From Sweltsa coloradensis (taxonomy: Eukaryota > Arthropoda > Insecta > Plecoptera > Chloroperlidae), in assembly GCA_024449915.1 (NCBI GenBank), contig JAMZAV010000792.1, positions 1-64,000 on the forward strand: a stretch of DNA of 64,000 bases, written 5' to 3'. Both the position numbers and the translations under genes were made by a program. The notes beneath the pieces were generated by a model. That model saw nothing but the letters and a program-made list of their open reading frames with translations, ran no database searches and had not been told where the DNA came from. Each line of letters starts with the position of its first letter. The first letter of the stretch is position 1. Positions 48,950 through 59,115 of this stretch are shown piece after piece.

Positions 48950-49286
48950 AAAAATTTTATGCACAGAAGAAAACCTTTTTCCTCGACTCATAAGAGAATC
49001 GATTGAAATTGCCAAGCACCCCAATAATTTTAATGGGGATATTGGTGGTTTTAAATTAAGCAAAACATGGAGTCCGATGATAGGGAAACTACTCTCAAGA
49101 CGACAACAACAACAACAACAACAACAACAACCACCACAACCACCACTGCCACAACAACAACAGCAGCAGCAGCAGCAGCAGCAGCAACAGCATCAAGGAA
49201 GTCAAGATGTTTCTAGTTCTTTGGACAATGACAATCAGAGCCAAAGAAGAAGCAAAAGAATTCAACAAAAACAATCTCAAATGTAA
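48950..49286 (+). pseudogene. PLE endonuclease C-terminal fragment, right copy
   Basis: Begins abruptly at AAAATTTTATGCACAGAAGA, equivalent to residue about 189 of the 298-residue left copy, and runs to the same stop codon. It encodes ILCTEENLFPRLIRESIEIA, then the Gln/Pro-rich tail and RRSKR end. The GIY, YIG, Arg and His positions are all missing, so no endonuclease could be made. The Gln/Pro tract differs in length and Pro content from the left copy, while the rest is almost identical, which points to recent duplication plus repeat slippage. Confidence 0.85.
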
Positions 49287-49304
49287 AGTTTTTCAGTGTT
49301 GCCT

Positions 49305-49340
49305 CAGATGATGATACGCACAGACGTATCGAAACGTCAG
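49305..49340 (+). other. Hammerhead-like 36-nt motif, type B, right
   Basis: Identical to 47352-47387 in reverse orientation and placed just after the stop codon of the right PLE fragment. Confidence 0.6.
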
Positions 49341-49396
49341 GTAATTTAATAAAAAAACGAACACAGCGAAATGACTCGTAAAATATTTGATTTCTC

Positions 49397-49453
<57 letters not shown>
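49397..49453. repeat. (AAT)n microsatellite
   Basis: About 19 AAT units following TTTCTCT at the end of the right PLE copy. Confidence 0.97.
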
Positions 49454-49454
<1 letters not shown>

Positions 49455-49687
49455 TATTGATTCATAGCAGTTGTCGAAAAAGTTTGCCCCGACTGGGGTT
49501 CGAACCCAGAACCTCCGGCTTAACGTGCGAGTGGAGGTCAACAATCACAACAGATAGCAGTTTTAGTAAAGGTTTGTTCTGTGGTCCCGGTAGCTCAATT
49601 GGTAGAGCTATGGCACGTTAAGCCGGAGGTTCTGGGTTCGAACCCCAGTCGGGGCAAACTTTTTCGACAACTGCTATGAATCAATAA
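49454..49687. repeat. Inverted repeat with 75-nt arms enclosing a tRNA-like sequence
   Basis: 49454-49528 is the reverse complement of 49613-49687. The arms contain the 3' half of the tRNA-like sequence at 49584-49656 plus its flank (CAAACTTTTTCGACAACTGC). The spacer of 84 nt holds the tRNA 5' half. Confidence 0.92.
49584..49656 (+). tRNA. tRNA-like sequence, Asn(GTT)-like anticodon, probably a pseudogene or SINE head
   Basis: 73 nt that fold as a full cloverleaf: acceptor GTCCCGG with TCGGGGC (two G-T pairs), D arm GCTC/GAGC around AATTGGTA, anticodon arm ATGGC/GCCGG with one mismatch, loop ACGTTAA, five-base variable region, T arm CTGGG/CCCAG around TTCGAAC, and discriminator A. The anticodon would be GTT, but position 33 is C instead of the near-universal T and the anticodon stem is weak. 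Those faults, and the inverted partial copy 56 nt upstream, argue against a working tRNA gene. Confidence 0.6.
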
Positions 49688-49726
49688 CTATGTCCTTAAA
49701 GCGGGCTTATGCTTAAAAAATCTTAT

Positions 49727-49827
<101 letters not shown>

Positions 49828-49865
49828 TAATTTACTTATTTCATTTCCTGTTGAAAAAGAAACAC

Positions 49866-50002
49866 TTCCGCCCTTACTCACAGGGTCAACAAACATTCTG
49901 TATTGTCGTTATTGAAGGAGATTACCAACAAAAATTTAATTCTGATGTCACGTTCAGCTTTTTCGTGTGACGTGACACACAGACAGACAGACAGACAGAC
50001 AT

Positions 50003-50035
<33 letters not shown>

Positions 50036-50190
50036 GGCAGACACACAGACAGACAAACAAACAAACAGTCACACAGACAGACAGACAAACAGGCAGACAC
50101 ACAGACGGACAAAGAGGCAGACACAACAGACAGACGGACAGACACACAGACAGACAAAGAGGCAGACACACAGACGGACAGACAGAAAAG
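49866..50190 (+). mobile_element. GGTGGAGGTGCC short dispersed family copy with long (CAGA)n edge
   Basis: GGGTCAACAAACATTCTGTA, a TCGTTATTGAAGG block and ACGTGACACACAGACAGAC match the family's middle and 3' edge. The 3' edge then expands to about 210 bp of CAGA/CAGACACA-type repeat (49979-50188). The 5' GGTGGAGGTGCC start is missing. Confidence 0.65.
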
Positions 50191-51475
50191 TGATGTTTAT
50201 TGCTTTTGCTTATCTTTGTTCGCTAATAATAGACAATCATGTCAGTTTTGCACTTAAGCACTGTTTATGTAATAAAAGTTCAAAAATTCTATGTTAATTT
50301 CTTACAATATACAACTTAGGCATAGTAAAGTAATTTTCCTTGTTGTTTGAACACATTCCGTTTCTACCGTAAAATAACAAGAACATAAATAAGATTCATT
50401 AATCAGAAACTTCTTAACTTCCAATTAAAGGTTAGCGGCTGAGCATTGATCGGAAGACAGATCAATAGACGTGCATAGCTAAACCTCCAAACCAGATAAG
50501 AAAATAAGTTATATTCGGCAAAGAGTGGTTCCATCTAACTGAAAAGCCGCGGCGATTCAAAGGTGGAATGCTAGAATCAAGTTTTGAGAATAGCTTCAGA
50601 GGTTAAGTTCAGATGACAATGGACGAGAATTACAAGCAGTTACTCCTGCAGAACACAGTGACAGGGCAGAATATGTTGGCTTTGTTGGTCACTGGAGAAA
50701 AAGAAGGCGAAAAGTTTATGCGAATGTCATCGACTTATTGACATGATAAGTACCGGTACATTTCATATCTCACTACAAGAAGATATTTCAAGCAGTTATT
50801 TAAAGAAAAATTACAACCTTATTCAATTGTTAATGCGTTCAGAGAGATGATTTAAGTTCTATGTGATAAAATATGATATTGACAATTTGAATTATTTTGT
50901 ACTTTATGTTTTTATATTTTGATTTTTCATGTTGTGTTTATTATGCGATATTATATGTTGATTATTTTTCATGTATGTGAATATGTGAATGTGGTGAATT
51001 TACCTGTTGATGTTTCATGTTGTGCATTTATGTTGTGTATATAATTATTTTGTGTTTTAAATGACGAAATAATAGTCATTTGTATTTTTATACACGTATA
51101 AAATGATCAACGGTAATACTAATGGAGTTTTCCTTGCCAGAAAGAAGGGTCCGGTTGCGAACAATTCCCCTATATTTCTACGATAATGTGTGTGGCCCAC
51201 ATGGAGAGTGATCTTAGTCACGTAACACACTATCAATCAATCAATCAATCAATCAATCCGTCAACAGCTGTCAATAATGCTCTCTGGTAAGTAAAGCTAG
51301 CGACAAACTTGAGCAAGCGACAAAATAAAGTGGTGAAAGAGGTGGTTGTAGGCATTGGAACTTGACCAACAGGCAGCTTAGGTTATGTGAAATATGATGT
51401 CATATCTCTCAGATAAAATATAACATCATCTAAATTTACGTGTCTTATTAGGCGTAAAATCTGTGGTACTATTTT
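50191..51475. other. AT-rich intergenic DNA
   Basis: Includes a short (AATC)n run at 51231-51258. No gene is supported. Confidence 0.45.
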
Positions 51476-51476
51476 A

Positions 51477-51650
51477 GAGCACCTATTATGATTAAATTAT
51501 TATTTTATTATTTTTAATTTAATATTTTTATTTTTTTAGAGCACCTATTATGATTAAATTATTGTTTTTATTATTTTATTATTTATTTATTATTTATCAT
51601 TTATTTATTATTTATCATTTATTATTTATTATTTTTAATTTAATATTTTA
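51477..51650. repeat. Short tandem duplication grading into ATT/ATTT-rich repeat
   Basis: GAGCACCTATTATGATTAAA occurs at 51477 and again at 51539, followed by mixed TTATT/ATTTATC units to about 51650. Confidence 0.85.
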
Positions 51651-51764
51651 CATTGTATTTGAAAGTAGGAAACAATTCCTCCAAGAAGAAAATATCTCGG
51701 GTGCAAGTTAAGAACAAACTGTTTGAAGCAATTGGAGGAATTTTTGTTTCATAAATAATGTAGG

Positions 51765-51905
51765 CCTATGTCCAGGGCGCTGGTTCCAAGTGTGTGGTAC
51801 TACGAGGACGTGAGTTCGAAACCCGAACAAGGTATTATTCTCTTTGTAAATTTTCCTTCATCGTCATCTATCACCACTCATCGTCTCGAATAGCAATATT
51901 GCATT
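51765..51905 (+). mobile_element. tRNA-derived SINE, family S1, copy 3
   Basis: Has a tRNA-like middle (GGCGCTGGTTCCAAGTGTG) and GTGAGTTCGAAACCCG as box B. The tail TCATCTATCACCACTCATCG and TCTCGAATAGC matches the S1 copies at 8938 and 22370. It is the only S1 copy on the plus strand here. Confidence 0.75.
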
Positions 51906-52230
51906 AATAGACAAAACTAAGCAAATTAAGAAACAACAGTCGAATCAAAAACTTTAGTGCGCCAGGTATTTTTTCTCAAATTACACATTTCTTCAAGTAA
52001 TAGCTAGAAATAATTTTCAGTGCGCTAAAATTAGTCAGTGTTGTTGTCCTACTGTCACCACCACAGCACAGCACAGCACGAAATATGAAAGACGACGAAT
52101 TACGTTAAACCAATAACATAAATTCTGTATCTTAGATGTCATCTTGTCTTACTCCTTGTCGCATGTCACCTCTAGCTCCGGCGATGTCACTCTGTCAGAA
52201 TTTAGTTTAATTCGCAATGTTCACCAGTGA
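51906..52230. other. Intergenic DNA
   Basis: A short CACAG run at 52066-52079 is the only structure noted. Confidence 0.45.

Positions 52231-52233
<3 letters not shown>

Positions 52234-52268
<35 letters not shown>
52234..52268. repeat. (AG)n microsatellite
   Basis: About 17 AG dinucleotides. Confidence 0.97.
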
Positions 52269-52270
<2 letters not shown>

Positions 52271-52734
52271 CCGTCCCCAATCTTTCTAAAGCAAAGTAAA
52301 CTTGAATCTATTACTGTCACCGCCGGGTTTTATATTTAGACAGTTATTCATTTATAATTTTCTTACTTCAAAGAAATTGTGTGATGACATTTATTTTGTG
52401 AGGCTTGTTGACAACGTACGATTATTTGTGTTCTTATAATTCGTATTTCTGATGGTTCAGACATGACTCCCGGTTGAGGCCTAGTTAATAGAGTTTATTT
52501 GAATCCATCAAAACATCAGCCTCCTAACGACCACAACAACGGTGAATTTTAGTCGTGATAATAACACTTTACAGTGTATAAACAATTGTATAGTGAGTAA
52601 TACCTATAGTTTACACACGAACATTTTATTTGTAGGTGTTTTATTAATTTTTATATTGAATGAACAAACTTATGAATTTAGTAAATAACACAATTACATA
52701 AGATGATATTTAGTACAAACGTAGACAAAGGTCA
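52269..52734. other. AT-rich intergenic DNA
   Basis: No feature is supported. Confidence 0.45.
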
Positions 52735-52800
52735 GTTGCAACATTAACTGACCGAGGTTCAAACCCCGGTCACGCTGTTTTTTTCATATCTGGATTGTAT
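52735..52800 (+). mobile_element. tRNA-like SINE 3' fragment, S2-like
   Basis: CCGAGGTTCAAACCCCGGTC is a T arm with box B. It is followed by a T run and CATATCTGGATTG, a diverged form of the S2 tail (TTTTTT then AACTTCTGAAT). The tRNA 5' half is absent. Confidence 0.5.
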
Positions 52801-53435
52801 TGAATATTAAGAATTAAACGAAACAATTCTTTTCTGAAAATTATCATAAAATGTAATTTAATAAGTGGAACAAAATTCAAATTTGATATAAGTTTCAAAA
52901 ATGACAAAACCTGTAAATGCATCGTTTAATGAAGTTACAAAACAAAGTAAGAGCAGTCATTAACATACAAAGAAGATAACTATCATAATTTTATTGTTTA
53001 ATAAGTCAACATCAATGTATGTACTTCGATAATGTTATCAAAGTACCGATATGGTGAAATATTTGCCAAGAGAAATCTACTAGATTTGTCAGGTGGGTGC
53101 ATTCTAGAAGCGCCTGGTTTTGATGTATTTCATCGCGATAGGAACACATCAACACAACAGCTGTTTCACGCTCCATAAGCAAAATATGAAATACAATTCT
53201 TCTGCATATTCCACCTCTCTATCTGAACAAGGAAAACTACGCCGATTGTTATCAGGGCGTAAGGTGGGAACATTGCACCCGTAGACAACCTCGAGTTTTC
53301 ATGAAGATAAAACAATAAAATAATCATAAAAACAAATTTGTTGGAAGGAAAAGGGTCGGGTATTGAGTAAGATCCAAACCGGAGGATTCGTCATTTTTGT
53401 ATTTCCTTTACAAACCGCTTTATTATCCACCAATC
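52801..53435. other. AT-rich intergenic DNA
   Basis: No feature is supported. Confidence 0.45.
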
Positions 53436-53439
53436 CACC

Positions 53440-53735
53440 CACCGGCAATGTTTCCGAGGGTTTCTTGGATCAATCAAGCAAGCTGGACACGATTCCACCC
53501 GCGGACAGCGCCAGAATCAACCAGGCTAATTCGGAACAACCTTAGAATTTATTATGTGCCTTGTTGCTAGGACGGCTCTAAAGTCACCGATAACATTCCT
53601 AAGTCAAGAACTGATGAACTTGAGTCCAAATCAGAAGTTAAAAAACTTCTGACTTTAGCGGGAATCGAACCCTGGACCTTCTGCATAAGAAGCAGAGCCT
53701 CTAACCACAAGACCAACGAGACACACAAAATTAAA
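53440..53735 (-). mobile_element. tRNA-Lys-like SINE, family S4, copy 2
   Basis: On the minus strand the head reads GTTGGTCTTGTGGTTAGAGG (box A region), then CTGCTTCTTATGCAG (an anticodon arm with CTT, Lys-like) and CAGGGTTCGATTCCCGC (box B). A body about 230 bp long follows and contains GGACTCAAGTTCATCAG and TTGTTCCGAATTAGCC. The body matches 13255-13400. A 60-codon plus-strand frame (53363-53545) lies in this body and is therefore not a host gene. Confidence 0.68.
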
Positions 53736-53765
53736 TTATTTTCCGTAAACACATAAGCCTGTGTG

Positions 53766-53990
53766 GACACATATTCCCAAGTCAATAACTGATGGACTTA
53801 AGTACACATCTGAGGTTAAAATACCTCTGCCTAAAGCATAACCTATAGAGGACATCGAACCCCGGACCTTCTGCTAACCACAAGACCAACGAGCCACACA
53901 ATATTAAAATTATTTTCCGTAAACACATCCGGCGTCTGAGGACATCGAACCCCTGACCTTCCCCGTCAAAACCAGGGAAATCCCAAAGCG
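53766..53990 (-). repeat. Partial tandem copies of the S4 head region
   Basis: A second unit (53766-53930) repeats the order CAAGTCAATAACTGATGGAC, CAGAGGT-type block, box B (ACATCGAACCCCGGACC) and CTAACCACAAGACCAACGAG, with the anticodon arm deleted. A third fragment (from about 53936) repeats GGACATCGAACCCCTGACC only. The step is about 180 bp, and decay increases along the series. Confidence 0.7.
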
Positions 53991-56110
53991 CTCAGTACAT
54001 TGCCACGCCCTCACAGCCAGTGAGAGGATACTAATCCGGGGGGCGGTGGGCGAGGGCCACGTCCATAGACATCCTATATAATTGGCTAGACCAGCAGTCG
54101 GTGGTCCACTTCCGGTACAATTAGAAGCCATCTTAAAATGACAGTTTACATGTTAATCAAATGGGAGCGATTTGTGGCCAAATAGTTCTCAAGATTGCCG
54201 CCAGGTTGACAGGTAAGCATACTAGCCTTTAACACCAAATGATTACTAAATTCCCTTATGCAATCACTTCGTATTGTTTCTTTTGTTTAATACCATGCTG
54301 CACAAGCTAAAACCATATCAAACAATCCAGTAAAATACTTTATTGCATTAAAAAAGCATAAATTAAAACACCAAATCGCCATCTTGAAATGGGCCGGTTG
54401 AGTCTTCAATTTGCTACGCTCGCGCCTGTGCGGAGGTATAGGAGACTGCTAATCTAGCCTACTATAGGGGTTTAATATCAATGGCCACGTCAGCCGGGCC
54501 CGGCGGCCATATTGTACCCGGTTCAACTTCACTTTACTCGCTCGTGCCTAGCCGGACGATTTACACCACTTAAACACTCAATCGTCGCATCTAGTTAAAG
54601 TGAACCTTAAAATAGGTCACATGTAAAGTGGATTCTTATTCGCGTACGTGTGCGATTATTTATTTGGAGAAATGAAATCGAAGCTGATTCGTTAATAACA
54701 TTCTTCTGTCGTGAGATGATTTTTTTACTACTGTCCCACGAGTATTTTATGTCACGCGCATGCTAGATGCTAGTATGCTCGATTGTCCCACTGAAATGGT
54801 GTTGTTCTTTAGTTTTTATTGAGGCCAACACATATTTAAAATAACCTATCAAAATTATAATGTGAGTAACTTGAGTATCAAATTGGAAACAACAGAATTT
54901 AACTACTGTATTTAAATTGCGAATAGTAAAAGATAACACTAAAAGTTCGGAAGAAAAACGCAACAAGAAAAGGTCCTCTTGTCATCTGCTTATATTGATT
55001 TCAAAGAAAATACCATGTTTTAAAAGATCCCGAAAAACAACATTAGAAAAAATATATGTTAATGATTTATTTAATTATATGTAAATGTTTAGGTAAAAAG
55101 CTACTAAAAATTACTATTATATGAATAAAATCTAAAAACATATCCTTAGAAATTAAATAAGCATTATTCATTACACAATTTTACAAATGTAAATGTATGA
55201 CAGTGTGTATTGCACTCAGCAGCAATACAAAATTATTACGATTGCATGGTGAATGAAGATTTTAACGTATGACAACAGATGTAAATAACCATTTAAACAC
55301 CGATTACACTAGAGGTAAATATAACAGTTATGAAAACAATAACGTTATGAATAATAAGTTCGAATTATCTTTAAAATATATGCACAATTAAATCCTCCAC
55401 TTGCATCGACCCAATAAGTAAATGTCAATTCAATGCTTAATATTAAGTGACTCCGTAATCGCATTTATATATATCTTTGTTGTTTGCCAACATTGTGCAA
55501 TTTCAAGCACAATGATTTTAGCAATGTGTTTCCTATTTTAATTAAATTGAGTACGGTTTGATAGTTGAAACTGGAACGTTTGTAATTAGCATTCAAGTAA
55601 TATTAAACAATAGTTCAGATTGAAGTGTAAATCCAATAAACTTTGCTCTAAAGCTACATTCACTTAGTGGTGTCGAGTTATGTCATTTACTTTTTATAGT
55701 TGAGACAATTAAGCTTTCTGCGTTTTTTTTAGTCAAGGAGATTATAATTAAACTTATCCATTATTGTTTTTCTTTCCAGTCCATTTCAACTCTTATTTAT
55801 TTAAGAATTACTTCAATATACTATGTACTTGTTTGCCAAAAGGCCATCTGGCCTTAATCCCGCCAATGATCAAGTCCTTAAACAATCAATCAAAATTTCC
55901 CCCCAAGTTCCATGCCCCCCTTTCCACCTGAATAGTACGACTGCAATCAAAATTAGGCTGGATTTTGTTAGTCATTTTGGGAACTTCTAATTCTAGGAAC
56001 AAGATGAATCTTATCGAAACAAGAGCGGGTGTGATAGTACCCATCGAGGGAGAGAAAAGAAAAAGAATAGAACCAAAAAATAAGAATACGTTTTTTTAAC
56101 CATTCAGCGT
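53991..56110. other. Intergenic DNA
   Basis: A GC-richer patch at 53990-54130 and 54400-54560 shows no domain in any frame. The rest is AT-rich. No gene is supported. Confidence 0.4.
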
Positions 56111-56114
56111 TTTT

Positions 56115-56420
56115 GATGGAGGTGCCGAGTATAAAAAGGAAAACGAAAGTAACAATACGTTTCTGCTCGTTGTTATGGAGTTGTTGAATACTTCTATGTC
56201 AAGCTATAGCTTGTCCTGGTTCCTTACGTATTTAATTATTATTTTATCATTTAAGAAAATGTTGCAATACGTCAGTTCATGCATCCTAGTCCTCAAGGCC
56301 ACCACAAACATTCTGTTTCGTCCTTGTTCGAGGTCAATGTCAACACGAAACTTGTCAATCGCAGGTCATGTTCGGTTTTTATCGGGCGACGTGATACATG
56401 CACAGACAGACGAACTTAAA
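56115..56420 (+). mobile_element. GGTGGAGGTGCC short dispersed family copy with an internal insertion
   Basis: Opens GATGGAGGTGCCGAGTAT. About 140 bp of other sequence follows before the family resumes at CCACAAACATTCTGTTTCG, TCCTTGTTCGAGGTCAATG, TCAATCGCAGGTCATGTTCG and GACGTGATACATGCACAGAC. The insert (about 56140-56290) shows no structure I recognise. Confidence 0.68.
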
Positions 56421-57080
56421 AGTGTTGCTTATAATGTTAGCTTCGCTCCCTAATTAATACTATTTACAAAGTAATACAAGAATTAAGGATAATATTGCAC
56501 AATATTATTCAGCTTTATGTAGTGGGCTTTGGAAACAAATAAATGTAGACATGTTCAAGGAAACTATCTAAGTCCAGTAAGGATAAGAATGGATGAATGA
56601 AAACGTAAAATAACGAATTTGTACACCATCGGCCATAAGTAAATCAAGGGATCTAGTTGTGTCTGCTACACTCACCTCTTGATTTACTACTGGTATAGGG
56701 TGTACATCGTAAATCAAAGGTATAAATCCTATACTTATTCCACTTGCACAAATAGTAGTATATTATTAATAACATCAAAAATTTAAAATGACTTGATTCG
56801 AACATTTAATGCGTCCTTAATTTAGTTGTATAATTATAATATCGACCTGAAAAAGTACCCGGATCAATTTTTGATTTCATCTGAACCCCAAAAACTTAAA
56901 CTAATAAGAAATTGTATTGTCTGATAAATTAAGTGAAAACACAATTTCATTATTTTTTTCCTGGATTATTTTGAAAAATCTAACCAAAAAGTATAATGGA
57001 CTATAATACTGGGTAATATAGATACAAGGACAGTTGCACCAGAATATGAAAGGTAAGATACTATCGCCCCAGAAGAAGCT
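56421..57080. other. AT-rich intergenic DNA
   Basis: No feature is supported. Confidence 0.45.
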
Positions 57081-57081
57081 C

Positions 57082-57270
57082 CTACGACGGTCTCGCTTCA
57101 TCCCGAGGGAGTAGTTCTTCTCTGCGAGGAATTACCGTAACAGATGAGTTGCCTGCGATCACCCAGCGCGCCGAGAATGTCACATGGAACGCACACCAAG
57201 ACAATGTTACACGGTGAACCCGCCTGACCTGAAGGCCGCACGAGGAAACGCAAACCAAGAACATCTTCAA
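57082..57270 (-). other. GC-richer island, possible but unproven exon
   Basis: About 190 bp of clearly higher GC than the flanks. The minus strand is open for 62 codons, and a plus-strand frame is also open for about 47 codons to the TGA at 57217. Neither protein is recognised, and two-strand openness in GC-rich DNA is common by chance. It could be a short exon, a promoter-associated patch or a decayed repeat. Confidence 0.2.
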
Positions 57271-58970
57271 TTTTGTGAAGAGTAGGCCTACTCCAAAACT
57301 TGATAAACTAATCAGATTTTAAAACGTTCACAATCTTACATTTGAAATTTTATGTTTTAACTTATTGTCAATGAAAGTGATTTGTTTGGATGAAATCCAC
57401 TTATTTTAATATACATTTATCATTTATGCATTTTTACTATGTCTCTTTCTTCCCATTTGTTTCTGTTTTGAGCAAAGAGTATGTTAAAAATATATATTCT
57501 GTCTGATTTAATGTTGCTTTAACTGGATTTTATTCTCTCGATATGCACACCACAATACAAAAATAAGAATGAATTTTGTTTTTAAATTTTTTAATATCAC
57601 AATTTATGAATCTAGTAAGCTCGCTAAGTGTGACTTAACAGTTGCTTGGAAGTATGTCGACAATCACTTTATCATTCAACAAGGAATTATACTATTTATC
57701 GGTACTGAATAACAGCTAAGCCGTCATTTACATGTGATCTTCTTTGCCTTTCAAGAAAACTCTTTTTATTATTACATCCTTTTCTATTGTGTATTTATTT
57801 ACACACATACACATTTAAACAACCATACACATTCCTTCAATCGTAACGGGAAGACAACATTTTGAACCCACAGAAACCCATCCTTAAAGAAAAAACCACT
57901 ACAACTACAAACAACTTAGGTTCATCTAACTCTTCAAGATTGCAAACACATTTGAGAAACACAAAAGTATTTTGAGATGTTAATAAAAATAAACGAAGAG
58001 CTTTCTACTTTTTGTCGGTGTTAAGTTGTCACTACGTGGTTTATTGCTTGAGCTAAGTGTGACTAGGCACTAAGTGTGACACACAAGCTCAGCGGATGCA
58101 TGTAGGTGTCACCACTTAGTGGTTTATAATACAAGCGAGCTATACCTGTTTGCACACAGTTTTATGAAACACTAAACCACAAGATTCAAGCTTAAACTAC
58201 TTATAACGGGGATACTTTAGCTTAACTTTACGACATTACTTAAATTTATCGTTTTCTATGGCAACGCTGGAAATTAATTCACGTTTAAGGAGGAACATTT
58301 AGGATTTTATTGTTCAGAAGGTTTAAATCATATTTAATATTTGCCTTAAATGATCTTTGATTTTATTATAATTTTTTATTAATGGCATAATCATGATCAC
58401 ATACATTGAAATATGTTAAATATCAGTTAGAATCAGTGTGTATAGTTTATAGTAAGCAACCATATAAGCACGTAAAAATTGTATGTAAAACAGGAACAAG
58501 ACAACAATATTCAGAAATCAAAATGCAAAAAAAAATATTTTGATAATTTTATCATACCTTGAGTTCGAGAAAAATGTAGATGTTATTTTCTCGTTGTTGT
58601 ACGTCATGTTATTTATAGACTAAACAATTATTGTTAACATCTACAAAAATAAAAATAAACAATTAGCAGTTTGTATTTCAGTTGTTGTTCTATCATTAAA
58701 CATTTAAAAATAAGTATTCATTGTCAAGTTCAATTACGCCTACGTCACAGAAATAATGACACAATCAACAGAGTAAACACACATTGAGCTTGAATAAACA
58801 CACGTACTCACCCACACACGTGCATTACTCTGAAACATACGGGAAATATAATTAATAATTACTACTCAGTACCAAGCGTGGGAGGGTTAACATTTAAAAC
58901 TGCCAACATGTTGTTTGCTGGGCGAATTGTGCGAATTACTCACAATTTGATTAAACATAGTTCCAAATTC
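57271..58970. other. AT-rich intergenic DNA
   Basis: AAGTGTGAC recurs several times between 57620 and 58080, but no longer repeat unit is visible. No gene is supported. Confidence 0.4.
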
Positions 58971-58976
58971 ATTTAA

Positions 58977-59115
58977 AAATGATATAAACAACACATGGTT
59001 ATCATTATGATAAATAATATAAACAACATATAGTGTATCATTATCATAAATGATATAACAACATATGGCTATCATTATGATAAAATGGTATAACAACTAT
59101 GGTTATCATTTTCGT
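58977..59115. repeat. ~35-bp tandem repeat, four units
   Basis: Units follow AAATGATATAAACAACACAT then GGTTATCATTATGAT with small changes. The minus-strand 69-codon frame over it is a by-product. Confidence 0.85.

Noticed and set aside
49877..50190. Telomere-like or centromeric array
   Set aside because: CAGA-type repeat of only about 210 bp at the edge of a dispersed element; no TTAGG or longer satellite unit.
53363..53545. 60-codon Ser/Pro/Asn-rich frame that looks protein-like
   Set aside because: It overlaps the body of the S4 SINE, which is also present at 13255-13400 without that frame.
53600..53740. Functional tRNA-Lys
   Set aside because: The head continues into a SINE body and the acceptor stem does not pair; tandem decayed copies follow.
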